A DNA stretch of 64,000 bases from an uncultured Kordiimonas sp. (GCA_947492375.1 CANLMI010000001.1:62001-126000), one strand, 5' to 3'. Shown: positions 7,045 through 16,399, counted from the first letter of the stretch. Made by a program: numbers and translations. Notes: generated by a model from the letters alone, not told the origin.

Positions 7045-8517
7045 TTACGGCGCCGCCTTAATTGGATAGCCGAGCGGTGTTCCTGAAGGGCGTGGCTCTA
7101 CAAGTAACCAATAGAGTAAATTATCAATGAATACCTTTGATTGGGTTAAGGCAATGTGTTCGTAGGGTAAGATTACAACACTGTCAAAATCTATCGGTGA
7201 TCTTAAGCGCGGCGTCCAAACCGTATCGTCGCCGTCTGCCCGTTCATCCATTAATGCAGAGTACCGTGGTACAACGCCGTCTCCTGGCGCTGTTTGAGCT
7301 GTTTCGAATTTTCCTTTTTCTGTGTCAAATTCCAAAACGCGATCGGTTGCATCTGCATCGCCTAGAACCATATTAAAGATAAGTCTCTCTGGCGGCGCTG
7401 CGGGTATGTCGAGAGCTTTATTAAAACGCTTTGCGTTCTCCAGGTGTGTTTTCAATGTGTTGCGAACTACTGCTTGCAATTCTTCAGGGTCATCGATTTC
7501 CGGGAATAATCGTTTGAATGTTTTATCCATTTTGGGATTCATTAAACCCCACTGGTGTTTCTCCCATGTTTTAATATCATAGAGAGAGCCAACTGGCGCA
7601 CCACCTTTCATGATTACAGCATTATGCCTGTCACGCGGCATTAATTCATATAGAGAAGCGAAAGAACCAAGCACCGCTTGATTGTAAAATGGCAGCAATG
7701 GCCAGCCATAGTTTTTTCCTTCGACAAGCTCATTTAGTGCCTGCGGAGAGCCAGCGTTTGGCGTGCCTATCAGCACGACACGTTCTACCCCCAAGCTGCC
7801 GGACCAATCCAGATTAGGAGCAGAGCCATCCTTAGGTAACCCCTGATCTCCGTAACGAAGCATATAGCGGGTAAGAAGCCCCCCCATTGAATGGGCGACT
7901 ATATCAACCTTAATATCGGCGTTTTTAATGCCGAATTTGCGCTCATATTCTTTTGAAACCCGCCCCCGGACTTGCTGCACGAAATCAAAGAGTTTGCTTG
8001 CATTATCGGCGTTTGACAGTCGCCAATCATAATCAAACTGATAGGCAGTGTAATGATTGTCGTCATATAGTTCGCCGTTGGCATCGCCTATTTGTTGTTC
8101 ACGGAAACCACCAGCGCCAAGTGCGTCAATAAGCTGTGCGTACGCTGCAACTTTAAGCGGGATGCCCAAAAGTTGTAATTTAACCTCGGTCAACGCGCCG
8201 TTTGGTACAACATGGCTCCAGTTTGTGAGTGAACCATCAGGGTATATATAGGGGGCGGTGATGAGTTTAAGGCCTTTGTCGGTTTGTGGGTCTGCGGCTC
8301 CGGCCACAAACGCGCCCCAAACTGGCTGGTCGGTACGAATGTCCTTTAATTTTGACCCTAGAACACCGGGGATGACGATTACAGGATTTCTGTATGGTGA
8401 TTCAGCGGCAGCAATGCGGTTGTAGGTTAAGGCAATATCAGGGTCTTTCGGGCCGCTGGCACATGCACCAAGGACTGATAGAAGCAAGAATGTAATGAGT
8501 GTTTTTGAAATTTGCAT
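7045..8517 (-). CDS. LCAT-family lipase/acyltransferase lipoprotein
   Basis: The 490-residue protein opens with a lipoprotein signal peptide ending in the lipobox LGAC (Cys19), so it is lipid-anchored outside the inner membrane. It then has the alpha/beta-hydrolase pattern of lecithin:cholesterol acyltransferase-like proteins. The oxyanion region is VIVIPGVLGSKL, followed by YQFDYDWRLSNADN, and the nucleophile elbow is VDIVAHSMGGLL with Ser210. A C-terminal histidine in LPYEHIALT is a good catalytic candidate. It probably hydrolyses or transfers acyl chains on phospholipids or other esters. It appears monocistronic. Confidence 0.85.
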   Translation of the reverse strand: MQISKTLITFLLLSVLGACASGPKDPDIALTYNRIAAAESPYRNPVIVIPGVLGSKLKDIRTDQPVWGAFVAGAADPQTDKGLKLITAPYIYPDGSLTNWSHVVPNGALTEVKLQLLGIPLKVAAYAQLIDALGAGGFREQQIGDANGELYDDNHYTAYQFDYDWRLSNADNASKLFDFVQQVRGRVSKEYERKFGIKNADIKVDIVAHSMGGLLTRYMLRYGDQGLPKDGSAPNLDWSGSLGVERVVLIGTPNAGSPQALNELVEGKNYGWPLLPFYNQAVLGSFASLYELMPRDRHNAVIMKGGAPVGSLYDIKTWEKHQWGLMNPKMDKTFKRLFPEIDDPEELQAVVRNTLKTHLENAKRFNKALDIPAAPPERLIFNMVLGDADATDRVLEFDTEKGKFETAQTAPGDGVVPRYSALMDERADGDDTVWTPRLRSPIDFDSVVILPYEHIALTQSKVFIDNLLYWLLVEPRPSGTPLGYPIKAAP

Positions 8518-8607
8518 ATCAATATTCCCCGAAATTCATAACCCTAGTAATAAGTTACTATCACTAAATTAGCTGATATTTCCAGAAATATTATGTTTCT
8601 AATTGTT

Positions 8608-8712
8608 AAAAAACTGCCTGCACGGAGGGGTGGCCGTGCAGGCTATTCTGATAATTCATGTACACAGTTTGGGGAGGGGCAGGGAGTGTACAATTTGAAT
8701 TATCAGTATTCT
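8608..8712 (-). ncRNA. Candidate trans-acting small RNA with C-rich loops
   Basis: Read on the minus strand, this stretch has a long imperfect stem: CTGATAATTCA (8696-8706 side) against TGAATTATCAG (8648-8658 side), with inner GTGTACA/TGTACAC. The 20-base loop (8666-8685) is C-rich and contains CTCCCTGCCCCTCCCC. A second perfect 10-bp stem, GCCTGCACGG/CCGTGCAGGC (8616-8643), has the loop CCACCCCT and is followed by six Us (8608-8613), an intrinsic terminator. C-rich loops able to pair with Shine-Dalgarno sequences are a hallmark of several alphaproteobacterial small RNAs. The 5' end and promoter were not resolved. The rest of 8518-8938 shows no gene. Confidence 0.5.
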
Positions 8713-8938
8713 TCGTCTTTATACAGGTGATATAATATTTTGGATTTTGTTTACAAGCGATTATGTGATCAAACAAATGTGAAGATGGCTTTCTGTTAAT
8801 CTGTCATTAAAAAATCATACTTGTAGCTAGTGTTGCAATGGCTTATCACGATTGAGAAAATGAGCGCTATGCTTTTAAGGCGAATAATAATTTGCGGGCA
8901 TGGATTAACACTTAGTATTGATAGAACATAGGGTTGTT

Positions 8939-9991
8939 ATGGATAGTATGCTTGCAGAAGAGCGAATGATGGCGCTTGAAAAATTCGTGCAAAAATCAGG
9001 TTGGGGCGAGGCTGAACTATACCCTATGAAAGGCGATGCTTCATTCAGGCGATATACACGCCTTATTATGGATGGGCAAAAAGCGCTTTTGATGGATGCA
9101 CCAAAACCGCAAGAAAATCTCGATGCATATTTGGGTATGACCGCACACCTTAAGTCATTGGGGTGTCGTGTTCCGTCAATTTTCGCCGAAGACCGGGAAG
9201 AGGGCTTTGCCCTTATAGAAGATTTCGGTGAGAGCACTTTTAAAAAATTGCTCGACGAAAGCACGGGGGATGAGACAGAGTTATATTTGAAAGCTGTTGA
9301 TGTTCTGAAGTTTTTGCACAGTCATAATGATGCAACTGCGATTTCTATTCCTTCATACACTATCGATACCATGATCAAAGAGGTTATGTTGCTGGCCGAA
9401 TGGTTCATTCCGAGTGCGCTTGGACAAAAGTTAGCTGATCAAAAATTATTGGAGTTGGAACAGGTTTGGCGGGATGCTCTTGCTGACGTTGCGCAAGACA
9501 CGAGTGTTCTGGTGTTGCGGGATTATTTTGTTGATAATTTAATGCTTGTTGAAGGGCAAAACTCGATTGAAGAATGCGCCCTTCTTGATTATCAGGATGC
9601 ATTAATTGGTTCGCCTGCCTATGATCTTGTTTCGCTGATTGAAGATGCCAGACGTGATATTGATCCGGTGGTAAGAAGAACTGTACTGGCTCATTATTTC
9701 GATGGAAACGACAGTGTAGATCGATTGAAAATGCTTGAAGCTATTAGCATCTTGGGGGCGCAGCGGCATGCCAAAGTTTTAGGTATTTTTACGCGCTTAA
9801 GCGTGCGTGATGACAAACATCAATATTTAGAGCATTTACCAAGGGTACAAAAGCTATTCGCGAGATCGCTCGCATCGCCGAAACTTTCTGCTGTACGTGA
9901 TGCGGTATACGCAGTCCTGCCTAATCTTGGTGATATTGTAATTGAGCGGCCAGAGCCCACGTTTGACGCGCTGAAACCACCTGTTGCCTAA
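8939..9991 (+). CDS. amgK: AmgK-like aminosugar/MurNAc kinase (APH fold)
   Basis: The 350-residue protein has the aminoglycoside-phosphotransferase fold. The ATP-site region is GDASFRRYTRL, the catalytic loop is VLRDYFVDNLMLV, and the metal-binding motif is LLDYQDALIGSPAYDLVSLI followed by EDARRD. This last block is typical of AmgK, which phosphorylates MurNAc and GlcNAc at C1 for peptidoglycan recycling that bypasses early steps. The usual neighbours tsaE and murU are absent here. The ATG at 8939, with AGGG ahead of it, is preferred over a TTG at 8918. Confidence 0.75.
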   Translation: MDSMLAEERMMALEKFVQKSGWGEAELYPMKGDASFRRYTRLIMDGQKALLMDAPKPQENLDAYLGMTAHLKSLGCRVPSIFAEDREEGFALIEDFGESTFKKLLDESTGDETELYLKAVDVLKFLHSHNDATAISIPSYTIDTMIKEVMLLAEWFIPSALGQKLADQKLLELEQVWRDALADVAQDTSVLVLRDYFVDNLMLVEGQNSIEECALLDYQDALIGSPAYDLVSLIEDARRDIDPVVRRTVLAHYFDGNDSVDRLKMLEAISILGAQRHAKVLGIFTRLSVRDDKHQYLEHLPRVQKLFARSLASPKLSAVRDAVYAVLPNLGDIVIERPEPTFDALKPPVA

Positions 9992-10037
9992 GCGATAGCT
10001 GAGCTATGGCTTTTCGTTCGTGCGATAAAGCTGTTCG

Positions 10038-11210
10038 TTAGTCCGGTAAGGCTGCCCAAATATATTGTTCATATGCATTTAACATATTGCGGAATGCATA
10101 AATGGCAGTTGCTTTATTACAGTTGCTCTTACCAATTGCTGTTGCCATGTCAGGGTTTTCGAATAACAGTTTAAAGTTTCGCGCCAGGGCATTGGGGGAC
10201 GAGCTTGTAATCAAGCTGGCATTTTCGCTGGAAACCATTGTTTGCATATCACCAACGTTCGGCGCAATAATTGGGATACTGGCAGCCATCGCTTCTATCA
10301 CAGAAATTGGCATTTGTTCTGTTTTGGAAGATAAGGCAAATATGTCAAATGTCGGCAGAATTCTCTCTGGTTTTTCAATGGCACCAGTAAAAACAATATG
10401 TTCGTTTAGGTTAAGCGACTTCGTCAATTGATTTAAGTCTGCCATTTCGCTGCCATCACCGACAATGACAAGTTTGACCTGTGTTTTGTCTTTTATGTTT
10501 CGCAGCGGGGCTGATTGGGAAGGATCTAATTCAAGAGTGTCGAGAAATGTTTTGAAAGCATGGATCAGGCCCGTTTGGTTTTTTTCAGGGCGGAGGGCCG
10601 CAACTGTTCCAATGATAAAATCATCCTGTTTAATTCCCCACTTTTTTATCAGGCTTTCATCCGCCGGGTTTTGAAACTGATGGATATCAATGCCATTGGC
10701 TATATGAACTAAATTTTTACTGGGAATACGCCAACTTTTTTGAGCGATTTTATAGAGTAATTTTGATGGAACAATCACTTTATCGCATTGATTATACATT
10801 AACTTGCGTAGAATCTTACGCCAGTTGATTTCTGTATCCTGCTCTTCTTTGGCAAAGCCATCCTGAATATGAAACATGGGGCAAATTGGCAGAAAGCTAT
10901 TTGCAAGGTTCCATTCAATGCTCCCCCAATTATATGTAATCATAAGGTACGGCTTGATATTCTTTAGATGTTTGCGTGCCGCCCGGATAGCACGGTACAT
11001 TGAGTTTTTGGGGAAACATATGTCTTCAGAAAAAACGACTGTATCTGATGATCCAGCCCATAGGGCTTTTGCTTCATAATTTCCGTCAAGGGCGATGATG
11101 GTATGATCAAACTCTTTTAAGCCATTTTTCAAAAGCGAAGCGGTTCTGCGCTGGGCTCCGCCAATTTCAAAAGAAGGAAAAACATGAAGAATATGTGGAC
11201 GATTAGTCAT
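10038..11210 (-). CDS. GT4-type glycosyltransferase
   Basis: This 390-residue protein has a GT-B fold. The N-terminal domain opens HVFPSFEIGGAQRRTASLL, the usual acceptor-side glycine motif. The C-terminal donor domain has VGTVAALRPEKNQTGLIHAF, LVIVGDGSEMADL and the family 4 EX7E-like motif in SSKTEQMPISVIEAMAASI, followed by PNVGDM. It transfers a sugar from a nucleotide donor to a glycan or lipid, probably for surface polysaccharide. It stands alone, so the product is unknown. Confidence 0.85.
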   Translation of the reverse strand: MTNRPHILHVFPSFEIGGAQRRTASLLKNGLKEFDHTIIALDGNYEAKALWAGSSDTVVFSEDICFPKNSMYRAIRAARKHLKNIKPYLMITYNWGSIEWNLANSFLPICPMFHIQDGFAKEEQDTEINWRKILRKLMYNQCDKVIVPSKLLYKIAQKSWRIPSKNLVHIANGIDIHQFQNPADESLIKKWGIKQDDFIIGTVAALRPEKNQTGLIHAFKTFLDTLELDPSQSAPLRNIKDKTQVKLVIVGDGSEMADLNQLTKSLNLNEHIVFTGAIEKPERILPTFDIFALSSKTEQMPISVIEAMAASIPIIAPNVGDMQTMVSSENASLITSSSPNALARNFKLLFENPDMATAIGKSNCNKATAIYAFRNMLNAYEQYIWAALPD

Positions 11211-11383
11211 GCGCGTATTTCTTAAAAAGAGTTATTGGGCTATTCATATCGCTGATAAGAGAAAATGGCTATAAATTATCTGGTAAATATCTTATCGTTC
11301 CTCAAAAGGTGAACACAGAGATGTGACAATATACATGTAATTGTTAATCAAGCGTTCACTGGTTTACAACTATGTGTGGGACC

Positions 11384-11773
11384 ATGGAAAAAGCAAAGTT
11401 GGCATATAAAATTGCTGCCCTGATTGGATGGGCGATGATAACTGATGGTGCGGTGGTGTTTACGGCCAAGGCTCATGCCTATGCCCATTCCCATTCCCAT
11501 TCCCATGTAGAGGGTATCGGTGTGTTGGTTCATGGTCAGCCAGTTGATGATGATCATGATGACGCCCTTAAGGCAATTAAACGCGGCGAAATACTGTCTT
11601 ATGATCGGATCAGGTCAATCGCTGAACGGGAACTGGGCGGCAAGATGGTTGGTGAACGTCTGCGCCGAACCAACCGCGGATGGGTTTATGAGGTTCGCGT
11701 GAGGCGCAACGACGGCAAGGTCGTCTTTGCAATAATTAATGCAGGTAGTGGCAAGATAGTTTCCAAAAGATAG
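11384..11773 (+). CDS. Secreted PepSY-domain protein with His-rich N terminus
   Basis: The 129-residue protein begins with a signal-like hydrophobic segment (YKIAALIGWAMI), then a histidine-rich stretch with alternating HSHSHSH and a DDDHDD cluster, both likely to bind metal ions. A PepSY domain fills the C terminus: DRIRSIAERELGGKMVGERL followed by WVYEVRVRRNDGKVVFAII. PepSY proteins often sit next to PhoP/PhoQ-type systems and may modulate the sensor or inhibit proteases. The gene lies 50 bp upstream of the response regulator. A start at 11372 is also possible. Confidence 0.8.
   Translation: MEKAKLAYKIAALIGWAMITDGAVVFTAKAHAYAHSHSHSHVEGIGVLVHGQPVDDDHDDALKAIKRGEILSYDRIRSIAERELGGKMVGERLRRTNRGWVYEVRVRRNDGKVVFAIINAGSGKIVSKR
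11484..11506 (+). repeat. CCCATT hexamer repeat inside the PepSY gene
   Basis: Three full copies of CCCATT and a fourth CCCAT run in frame and encode the Ser-His repeat. Hexamer arrays can change copy number by slippage without breaking the frame, so the length of the histidine-rich segment may vary between strains. Confidence 0.8.
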
Positions 11774-11823
11774 GCGTTTGCGTGGGCTGGAACGCATAAA
11801 CAAGATTGAAAGTGATAAAAGAC

Positions 11824-12486
11824 ATGCGGGTCTTGATAGTTGAAGATGACGAAACATTGGCAAAGCAAATGATGCAGAGCCTCTCTGATGTTGGGTATGC
11901 GGTTGATCATGCAGCCGACGGTGAAGAGGGGCACTTTCTGGGTGAAACTGAACCATATGATGCAGTGTTACTGGATCTTGGATTACCGATTATGGACGGT
12001 GCCAGTATTTTGAAACGTTGGCGAAGGGAAGGCAAAACAATGCCTGTTCTTATCCTGACCGCCAGAGATAGCTGGACTGATAAGGTTGAAGGCCTTGATG
12101 CTGGTGCGGATGATTATTTGACCAAGCCGTTCATCATGGAAGAGCTTTTAGCAAGGTTGCGGGCTTTAATTCGCCGTTCTGCGGGGCAAACAAGCCCGGA
12201 GTTTACCTGTGGCCCTGTTTTGCTGGATAGCCGTAACGGGCGTGTGAGTGTGAATGGTAATCCGGTTAAATTGACAGCGCAGGAATTCAAATTACTTTCG
12301 TATCTGATGCACCATGAAGGAAAGGTTATTTCCCGCACTGAATTGACTGAGCATATTTATGATCAGGATTTTGATCGGGATTCCAATACAATTGAAGTGT
12401 TTGTCAACCGGATAAGAAAGAAACTTGACGTGTCTATTATTCATACGATCCGCGGTCTTGGCTATCGCCTTGAATGGAACGAGTAG
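11824..12486 (+). CDS. OmpR/PhoP-family response regulator
   Basis: The 220-residue protein has a receiver domain with the acidic pair D8/D9, the phosphorylation site D51 in LLDLGLPIMDG and the conserved lysine in YLTKPFIMEELLARL. A winged-helix DNA-binding domain follows (KLTAQEFKLLSYLMHHEGKV and FVNRIRKKLD, ending IRGLGYRLE). The ATG at 11824 matches the family start MRVLIVEDD; a TTG at 11806 is less likely. It sits between the PepSY gene and a PhoQ-like kinase, so it is the DNA-binding output of that system. Confidence 0.93.
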   Translation: MRVLIVEDDETLAKQMMQSLSDVGYAVDHAADGEEGHFLGETEPYDAVLLDLGLPIMDGASILKRWRREGKTMPVLILTARDSWTDKVEGLDAGADDYLTKPFIMEELLARLRALIRRSAGQTSPEFTCGPVLLDSRNGRVSVNGNPVKLTAQEFKLLSYLMHHEGKVISRTELTEHIYDQDFDRDSNTIEVFVNRIRKKLDVSIIHTIRGLGYRLEWNE

Positions 12487-12567
12487 ATATCAAGATACTA
12501 TAATCGCTGAACGATATGTATCTGGATAGTGAATAGCAAAAGGGACTGTACGGTTGCGAGGTCATAA

Positions 12568-13950
12568 TTGATAAGAAATATAATACATTTCTTACGAACT
12601 GTTACAGGGCGCCTGCTTTTGGTTGCTGTTACGGGCTCTGCTCTGGCTCTTATTGTTGGCGGGGTAACGTTATCACGCGCATTTTCTGGGTATTTGCTGG
12701 ATGATGTGGATGCCAAGCTTGAGCGAGAACTTGACCTTCTAATTGGCACCAGCCAGTTAAACCGTAGCGGTGAACTGGAATTTGTTCGCCCGATAGTAGA
12801 TGATCAATTTAACAAGCCATATTCAGGCTTGTATTGGCAAATATCTGCGACTTCGATGGCGTCAAGGCGGTCACGTTCACTCTGGGATTTTGAGTTAAAG
12901 CCTGACCTGACAAAGCAAACTTTTGTGCCGGTTTATTTTGAAATGATGGGCCCTAATGATCAGCATTTGCGAACCGTTGAAGTTGATATCATTTTACCGG
13001 AAGATACAGAAAACAGTGTTTACCGCTATACCGTAGCAATTGATACGGCGAGCATTAAGTTTGCTTCTGCTCGTTTTAATCAGCTTCTTTTGGTGGCCCT
13101 TGGTGCAATCATGCTATTTGTTGTGGCAACGTATATTTTTCAGATTGCTTACGGTCTTATGCCGCTCCGGCGCCTCAGTAAAGCGCTCAGTGATGTTACA
13201 GCCGGCGATAAACTATATCTTGAGGGGGAATGGCCTGAAGATCTTGATCCGATCGCTGAGGAAGTTAATACACTGATCGATAAGAATGAAAAGCTTGTTG
13301 ATAGAGCGCGGACCCATGTTGGAAATCTGGCACATGCATTGAAAACGCCGCTCAGTGTTATTCAAAACGAAGTTGCTGGTGACACATCTGATCAGGCTCA
13401 GGTGATTATTAATAATACACGCATCATTCATAATCATGTTGATCATCATCTGAAACGTGCCCGTATTGCGGGTGCAATGGGGGGGCCGGGTGTTGATATT
13501 AAAGAGCGTGTTGAAAAATTGATCCGAGCGATTTCTACGATGTATGAAAGTAAGCTGCTCGACTTTTCGTTTACGTGTGCTGATAATTTACGATTTGACG
13601 GTGAACGAGAGGATTTCGATGAAATCCTTGGTAATGTTATCGAAAATGCCGGGAAATGGTCACGTACCTGCGTGAAGGTAACAGTTGCCCCTGTTCGGGG
13701 GGCAAAGCGCAATCGTAAAATGATTGAAATTAGAGTGGAAGATGATGGGCCGGGGGTGCCTGAGGAAAAGCAACAGAGTATTTTTGAGCGCGGCAAACGA
13801 CTTGATGAACAGGTTCCGGGAACAGGCCTCGGGCTGTCTATTGTTCAGGATATCGCTGAAATGTATGAGGGAACGGCTTCTCTTGGTGCCTCTTCAATGG
13901 GGGGGCTAATGGTTATTCTACGTCTGCCTTATAAAGAAATGATGCCCTAA
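12568..13950 (+). CDS. PhoQ-like sensor histidine kinase
   Basis: The 460-residue kinase has two membrane helices (about 14-38 and 172-196) flanking a periplasmic sensor of roughly 130 residues. A HAMP-like linker follows, then the H-box VGNLAHALKTPLSVIQNE with His256. The ATPase domain has the N box IGNVIENAGKWS or close to it, the G1 box EDDGPGVP and the G2 box GTGLGLSIVQDIAE. LAHALKTPL is typical of PhoQ relatives. It starts with TTG at 12568, with GAGG 7 bases upstream. Stimuli might be divalent cations or envelope stress, as in PhoQ, but this is inference. Confidence 0.9.
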   Translation: MIRNIIHFLRTVTGRLLLVAVTGSALALIVGGVTLSRAFSGYLLDDVDAKLERELDLLIGTSQLNRSGELEFVRPIVDDQFNKPYSGLYWQISATSMASRRSRSLWDFELKPDLTKQTFVPVYFEMMGPNDQHLRTVEVDIILPEDTENSVYRYTVAIDTASIKFASARFNQLLLVALGAIMLFVVATYIFQIAYGLMPLRRLSKALSDVTAGDKLYLEGEWPEDLDPIAEEVNTLIDKNEKLVDRARTHVGNLAHALKTPLSVIQNEVAGDTSDQAQVIINNTRIIHNHVDHHLKRARIAGAMGGPGVDIKERVEKLIRAISTMYESKLLDFSFTCADNLRFDGEREDFDEILGNVIENAGKWSRTCVKVTVAPVRGAKRNRKMIEIRVEDDGPGVPEEKQQSIFERGKRLDEQVPGTGLGLSIVQDIAEMYEGTASLGASSMGGLMVILRLPYKEMMP

Positions 13951-13963
13951 ACGATCTATTCTT

Positions 13964-14365
13964 TTATTTGGCCCCACGAAACGCGGCAATTGCCAGACAT
14001 AGCCAAGCCAGAATTAGCGTTAGGCCACCGATGGGTGTGATCCAGTGAAAGGGGCCCAGGCTTCCTTCACCCATAAATACGCGCCAATACAGGCTGCATG
14101 AAAAACCAAAGATGCCTAACTGATAAAAAATACAGGACCATTTCGCTAAAGCTTGATCGCTTGTACGTAGATAAAGCGCTGCACCGAACATTGCCAGTGT
14201 ATGAAACATGTGAAAATTGGTTGCTGTTTCAAAAAATGATCGACTGGCTTCTGATAAGGTATCAGGAAGTGCATGGGCGCCCAGAGCGCTTAATATCGTT
14301 GCGATTAGGCCATTGATTGCGGCGATCCCAATCCATAAAGAAGAACGGCGATGGTGCACTGACAT
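13964..14365 (-). CDS. DUF423 family membrane protein
   Basis: The 133-residue protein has four hydrophobic segments and the DUF423 (YgdD-like) motifs: GLIATILSALGAHALPDTL near the N terminus, then the FHMFHTLAMFGAALYL helix and FHWITPIGGLTLILAW towards the end. The family is widespread in bacteria with no settled biochemical role. It ends 13 bp from the convergent kinase gene and is transcribed alone. Confidence 0.9.
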   Translation of the reverse strand: MSVHHRRSSLWIGIAAINGLIATILSALGAHALPDTLSEASRSFFETATNFHMFHTLAMFGAALYLRTSDQALAKWSCIFYQLGIFGFSCSLYWRVFMGEGSLGPFHWITPIGGLTLILAWLCLAIAAFRGAK

Positions 14366-14490
14366 GCCTCCGGTTGATGTTCACAAGCCTGTTAAAGAGG
14401 TATTTTTTATCTCTAACCGCTTGATCCAATATTCATCATAGGATTAAGCTGCTTTCATATAGTATTTCAAGGATTTTAAGGGGTAGGGGT

Positions 14491-16350
14491 GTGAAAAAAA
14501 TTACTACAAAGATTGCTAATGCTGTGTCAGTGGCTGTTATTGTTTTATCTATAACAGCATGTGACGAAGCCCTCAGCGCGCGGGATGACCGTTCAGTTGA
14601 TGAACAGCGCTTGGCTGATATCAAGGCTCAACTTCGAGAGGATAACCGGGGCGACCGGGTAACTGGTGAATTATGGGCTACCAGAAGCGCGGTGCTGGGT
14701 AAAAATGGTATGGCGGCAACCTCGCACCCGCTTGCTAGTCAGGTTGCGATTGATATCCTCAAAGAGGGTGGAAATGCCGTTGATGCTGCCATTGCTGCGA
14801 ACGCAGCCCTTGGCCTTATGGAACCCACCGGAAATGGTATCGGTGGTGATTTGTTTGCGATTGTCTGGGATCCGAAAACTGAAAAATTATATGGTTTGAA
14901 TGCGTCGGGCAGGTCAGCAGAGAGCCGTGATCTTGAAACTATGAAGGCATCGATTAAAGCGAAGCTAGAAAGCGGTCAGGTTACAAACGGTGATGAAATA
15001 CCCAGTTGGGGCTCGTTGCCGATTTCTGTGCCGGGCACTGTCGATGGCTGGTATATGTTGCATGACCGCTTTGGCAAGAAACCGATGGCTGAAAATTTGG
15101 CGCCTACAATTAAATATGCACGCGAAGGGCACCCGGTTAGCCAAACAATTGCGTTTTATATGGAAATTTACCGCGAACGCTATGAACGCCATGCAAAGAG
15201 TGGTTTGATTGAAGAACTGGATAATTACCGCAAAACATATTTAATTGATGGTAAGGCACCAGTTGAAGGGCAACTTTTCAAAAACCCTGATCTTGCAAAT
15301 ACACTAGAGAAAATTGCGAACGGTGGCCGTGACGCTTTTTATAAAGGTGAAATAGCCGATAGGATGGATGCCTATTTTAAACGCATAGGCGGTGACCTTA
15401 GAAAGAGCGATTTTGAAAGCCATACAGGTAATTGGATTGATCCGGTTTCGGTGAATTACCGAGGGTATGATGTTTGGGAACTTCCACCCAATGGGCAAGG
15501 AATTGCCGCTCTTCAAATGCTGAATATTTTAAAAGGGTATGACATCGCCGCGATGGGATCAAATTCTGCTGATTATCTTCATGTTTCAACTGAAGCGAAG
15601 AAACTGGCCTTTGAAGACCGCGCACGGTTTTATGCTGACCCTGATTATCAGACGATCGATTTAGAATATATTCTGTCTGATGACTATGCTGATGAACGCC
15701 GCCGTTTGATCAGCATGGAAACCGCGATGCAGCAAGTTGAACATGGTGATCCAAAGTTAATTGAGGGTGATACCATTTATATGACTGTTGCTGATAAGGA
15801 CGGTATGATGGTTTCACTCATTCAATCCAATTACCGTGGTATGGGCTCTGGCCTGGTGGCGGATGGCCTTGGCTTTATCTTTCAGGATCGCGGGGCACAA
15901 TATTCATTAACTGAGGGGCATCCGAATGTTTATGCGCCGAACAAACGCCCCTTTCATACCATTATCCCGGCTTTCATGACAAAGGACGGTGAACCGATTA
16001 TGAGTTTTGGTCTTATGGGCGGTGCTATGCAGCCACAAGGGCACACCCAGATTGTTGTAAATCTGGTTGATTTTGGCATGACTGTCCAAAATGCGGGGGA
16101 TGCGGCGCGCTATCATCATAAAGGATCAACTGCAGTTACGTGGCAAGGTCGTATGCAGGACGGTGGCACGCTTGAGTTGGAGAGCGGTATGCGCGGTGAT
16201 GTTGTTGAGGAATTAATGCGGCGTGGGCACAAGGTTGAGATCACATCTGGCCCGTTTGGCGGGTATCAGGCGATCTGGCGCGATCCAAAAACAGGCGTAT
16301 ATTGGGGCGCGTCCGAAATGCGCAAAGATGGTATGGCGATAGGTTATTAG
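14491..16350 (+). CDS. Gamma-glutamyltransferase/acylase-type Ntn hydrolase, lipoprotein
   Basis: The 619-residue protein starts with a lipoprotein signal (VIVLSITACDE), so the enzyme is anchored on the periplasmic or outer side. It then has the gamma-glutamyltranspeptidase fold. The motif GGNAVDAAIAANAALGLMEP is followed by GNGIGGDLFAIV. The autocleavage threonine is T428 in GDTIYMTVADKDG, which becomes the N terminus of the small subunit. The GSGL loop and FGLMGGAMQPQGH follow. Such enzymes cleave gamma-glutamyl bonds, as in glutathione, or acylate beta-lactam side chains. It starts with GTG behind a strong AGGGG site. A strong terminator follows. Confidence 0.9.
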   Translation: MKKITTKIANAVSVAVIVLSITACDEALSARDDRSVDEQRLADIKAQLREDNRGDRVTGELWATRSAVLGKNGMAATSHPLASQVAIDILKEGGNAVDAAIAANAALGLMEPTGNGIGGDLFAIVWDPKTEKLYGLNASGRSAESRDLETMKASIKAKLESGQVTNGDEIPSWGSLPISVPGTVDGWYMLHDRFGKKPMAENLAPTIKYAREGHPVSQTIAFYMEIYRERYERHAKSGLIEELDNYRKTYLIDGKAPVEGQLFKNPDLANTLEKIANGGRDAFYKGEIADRMDAYFKRIGGDLRKSDFESHTGNWIDPVSVNYRGYDVWELPPNGQGIAALQMLNILKGYDIAAMGSNSADYLHVSTEAKKLAFEDRARFYADPDYQTIDLEYILSDDYADERRRLISMETAMQQVEHGDPKLIEGDTIYMTVADKDGMMVSLIQSNYRGMGSGLVADGLGFIFQDRGAQYSLTEGHPNVYAPNKRPFHTIIPAFMTKDGEPIMSFGLMGGAMQPQGHTQIVVNLVDFGMTVQNAGDAARYHHKGSTAVTWQGRMQDGGTLELESGMRGDVVEELMRRGHKVEITSGPFGGYQAIWRDPKTGVYWGASEMRKDGMAIGY

Positions 16351-16399
16351 ACGTACCTACCAAGCAAACTATTCAAAGCTTTCTAAGTAAATTATCCAA

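Noticed and set aside
11484-11506. Possible CRISPR-like or satellite array
   Set aside because: The hexamer units are in frame inside the PepSY gene with no spacers, so it is a coding microsatellite.
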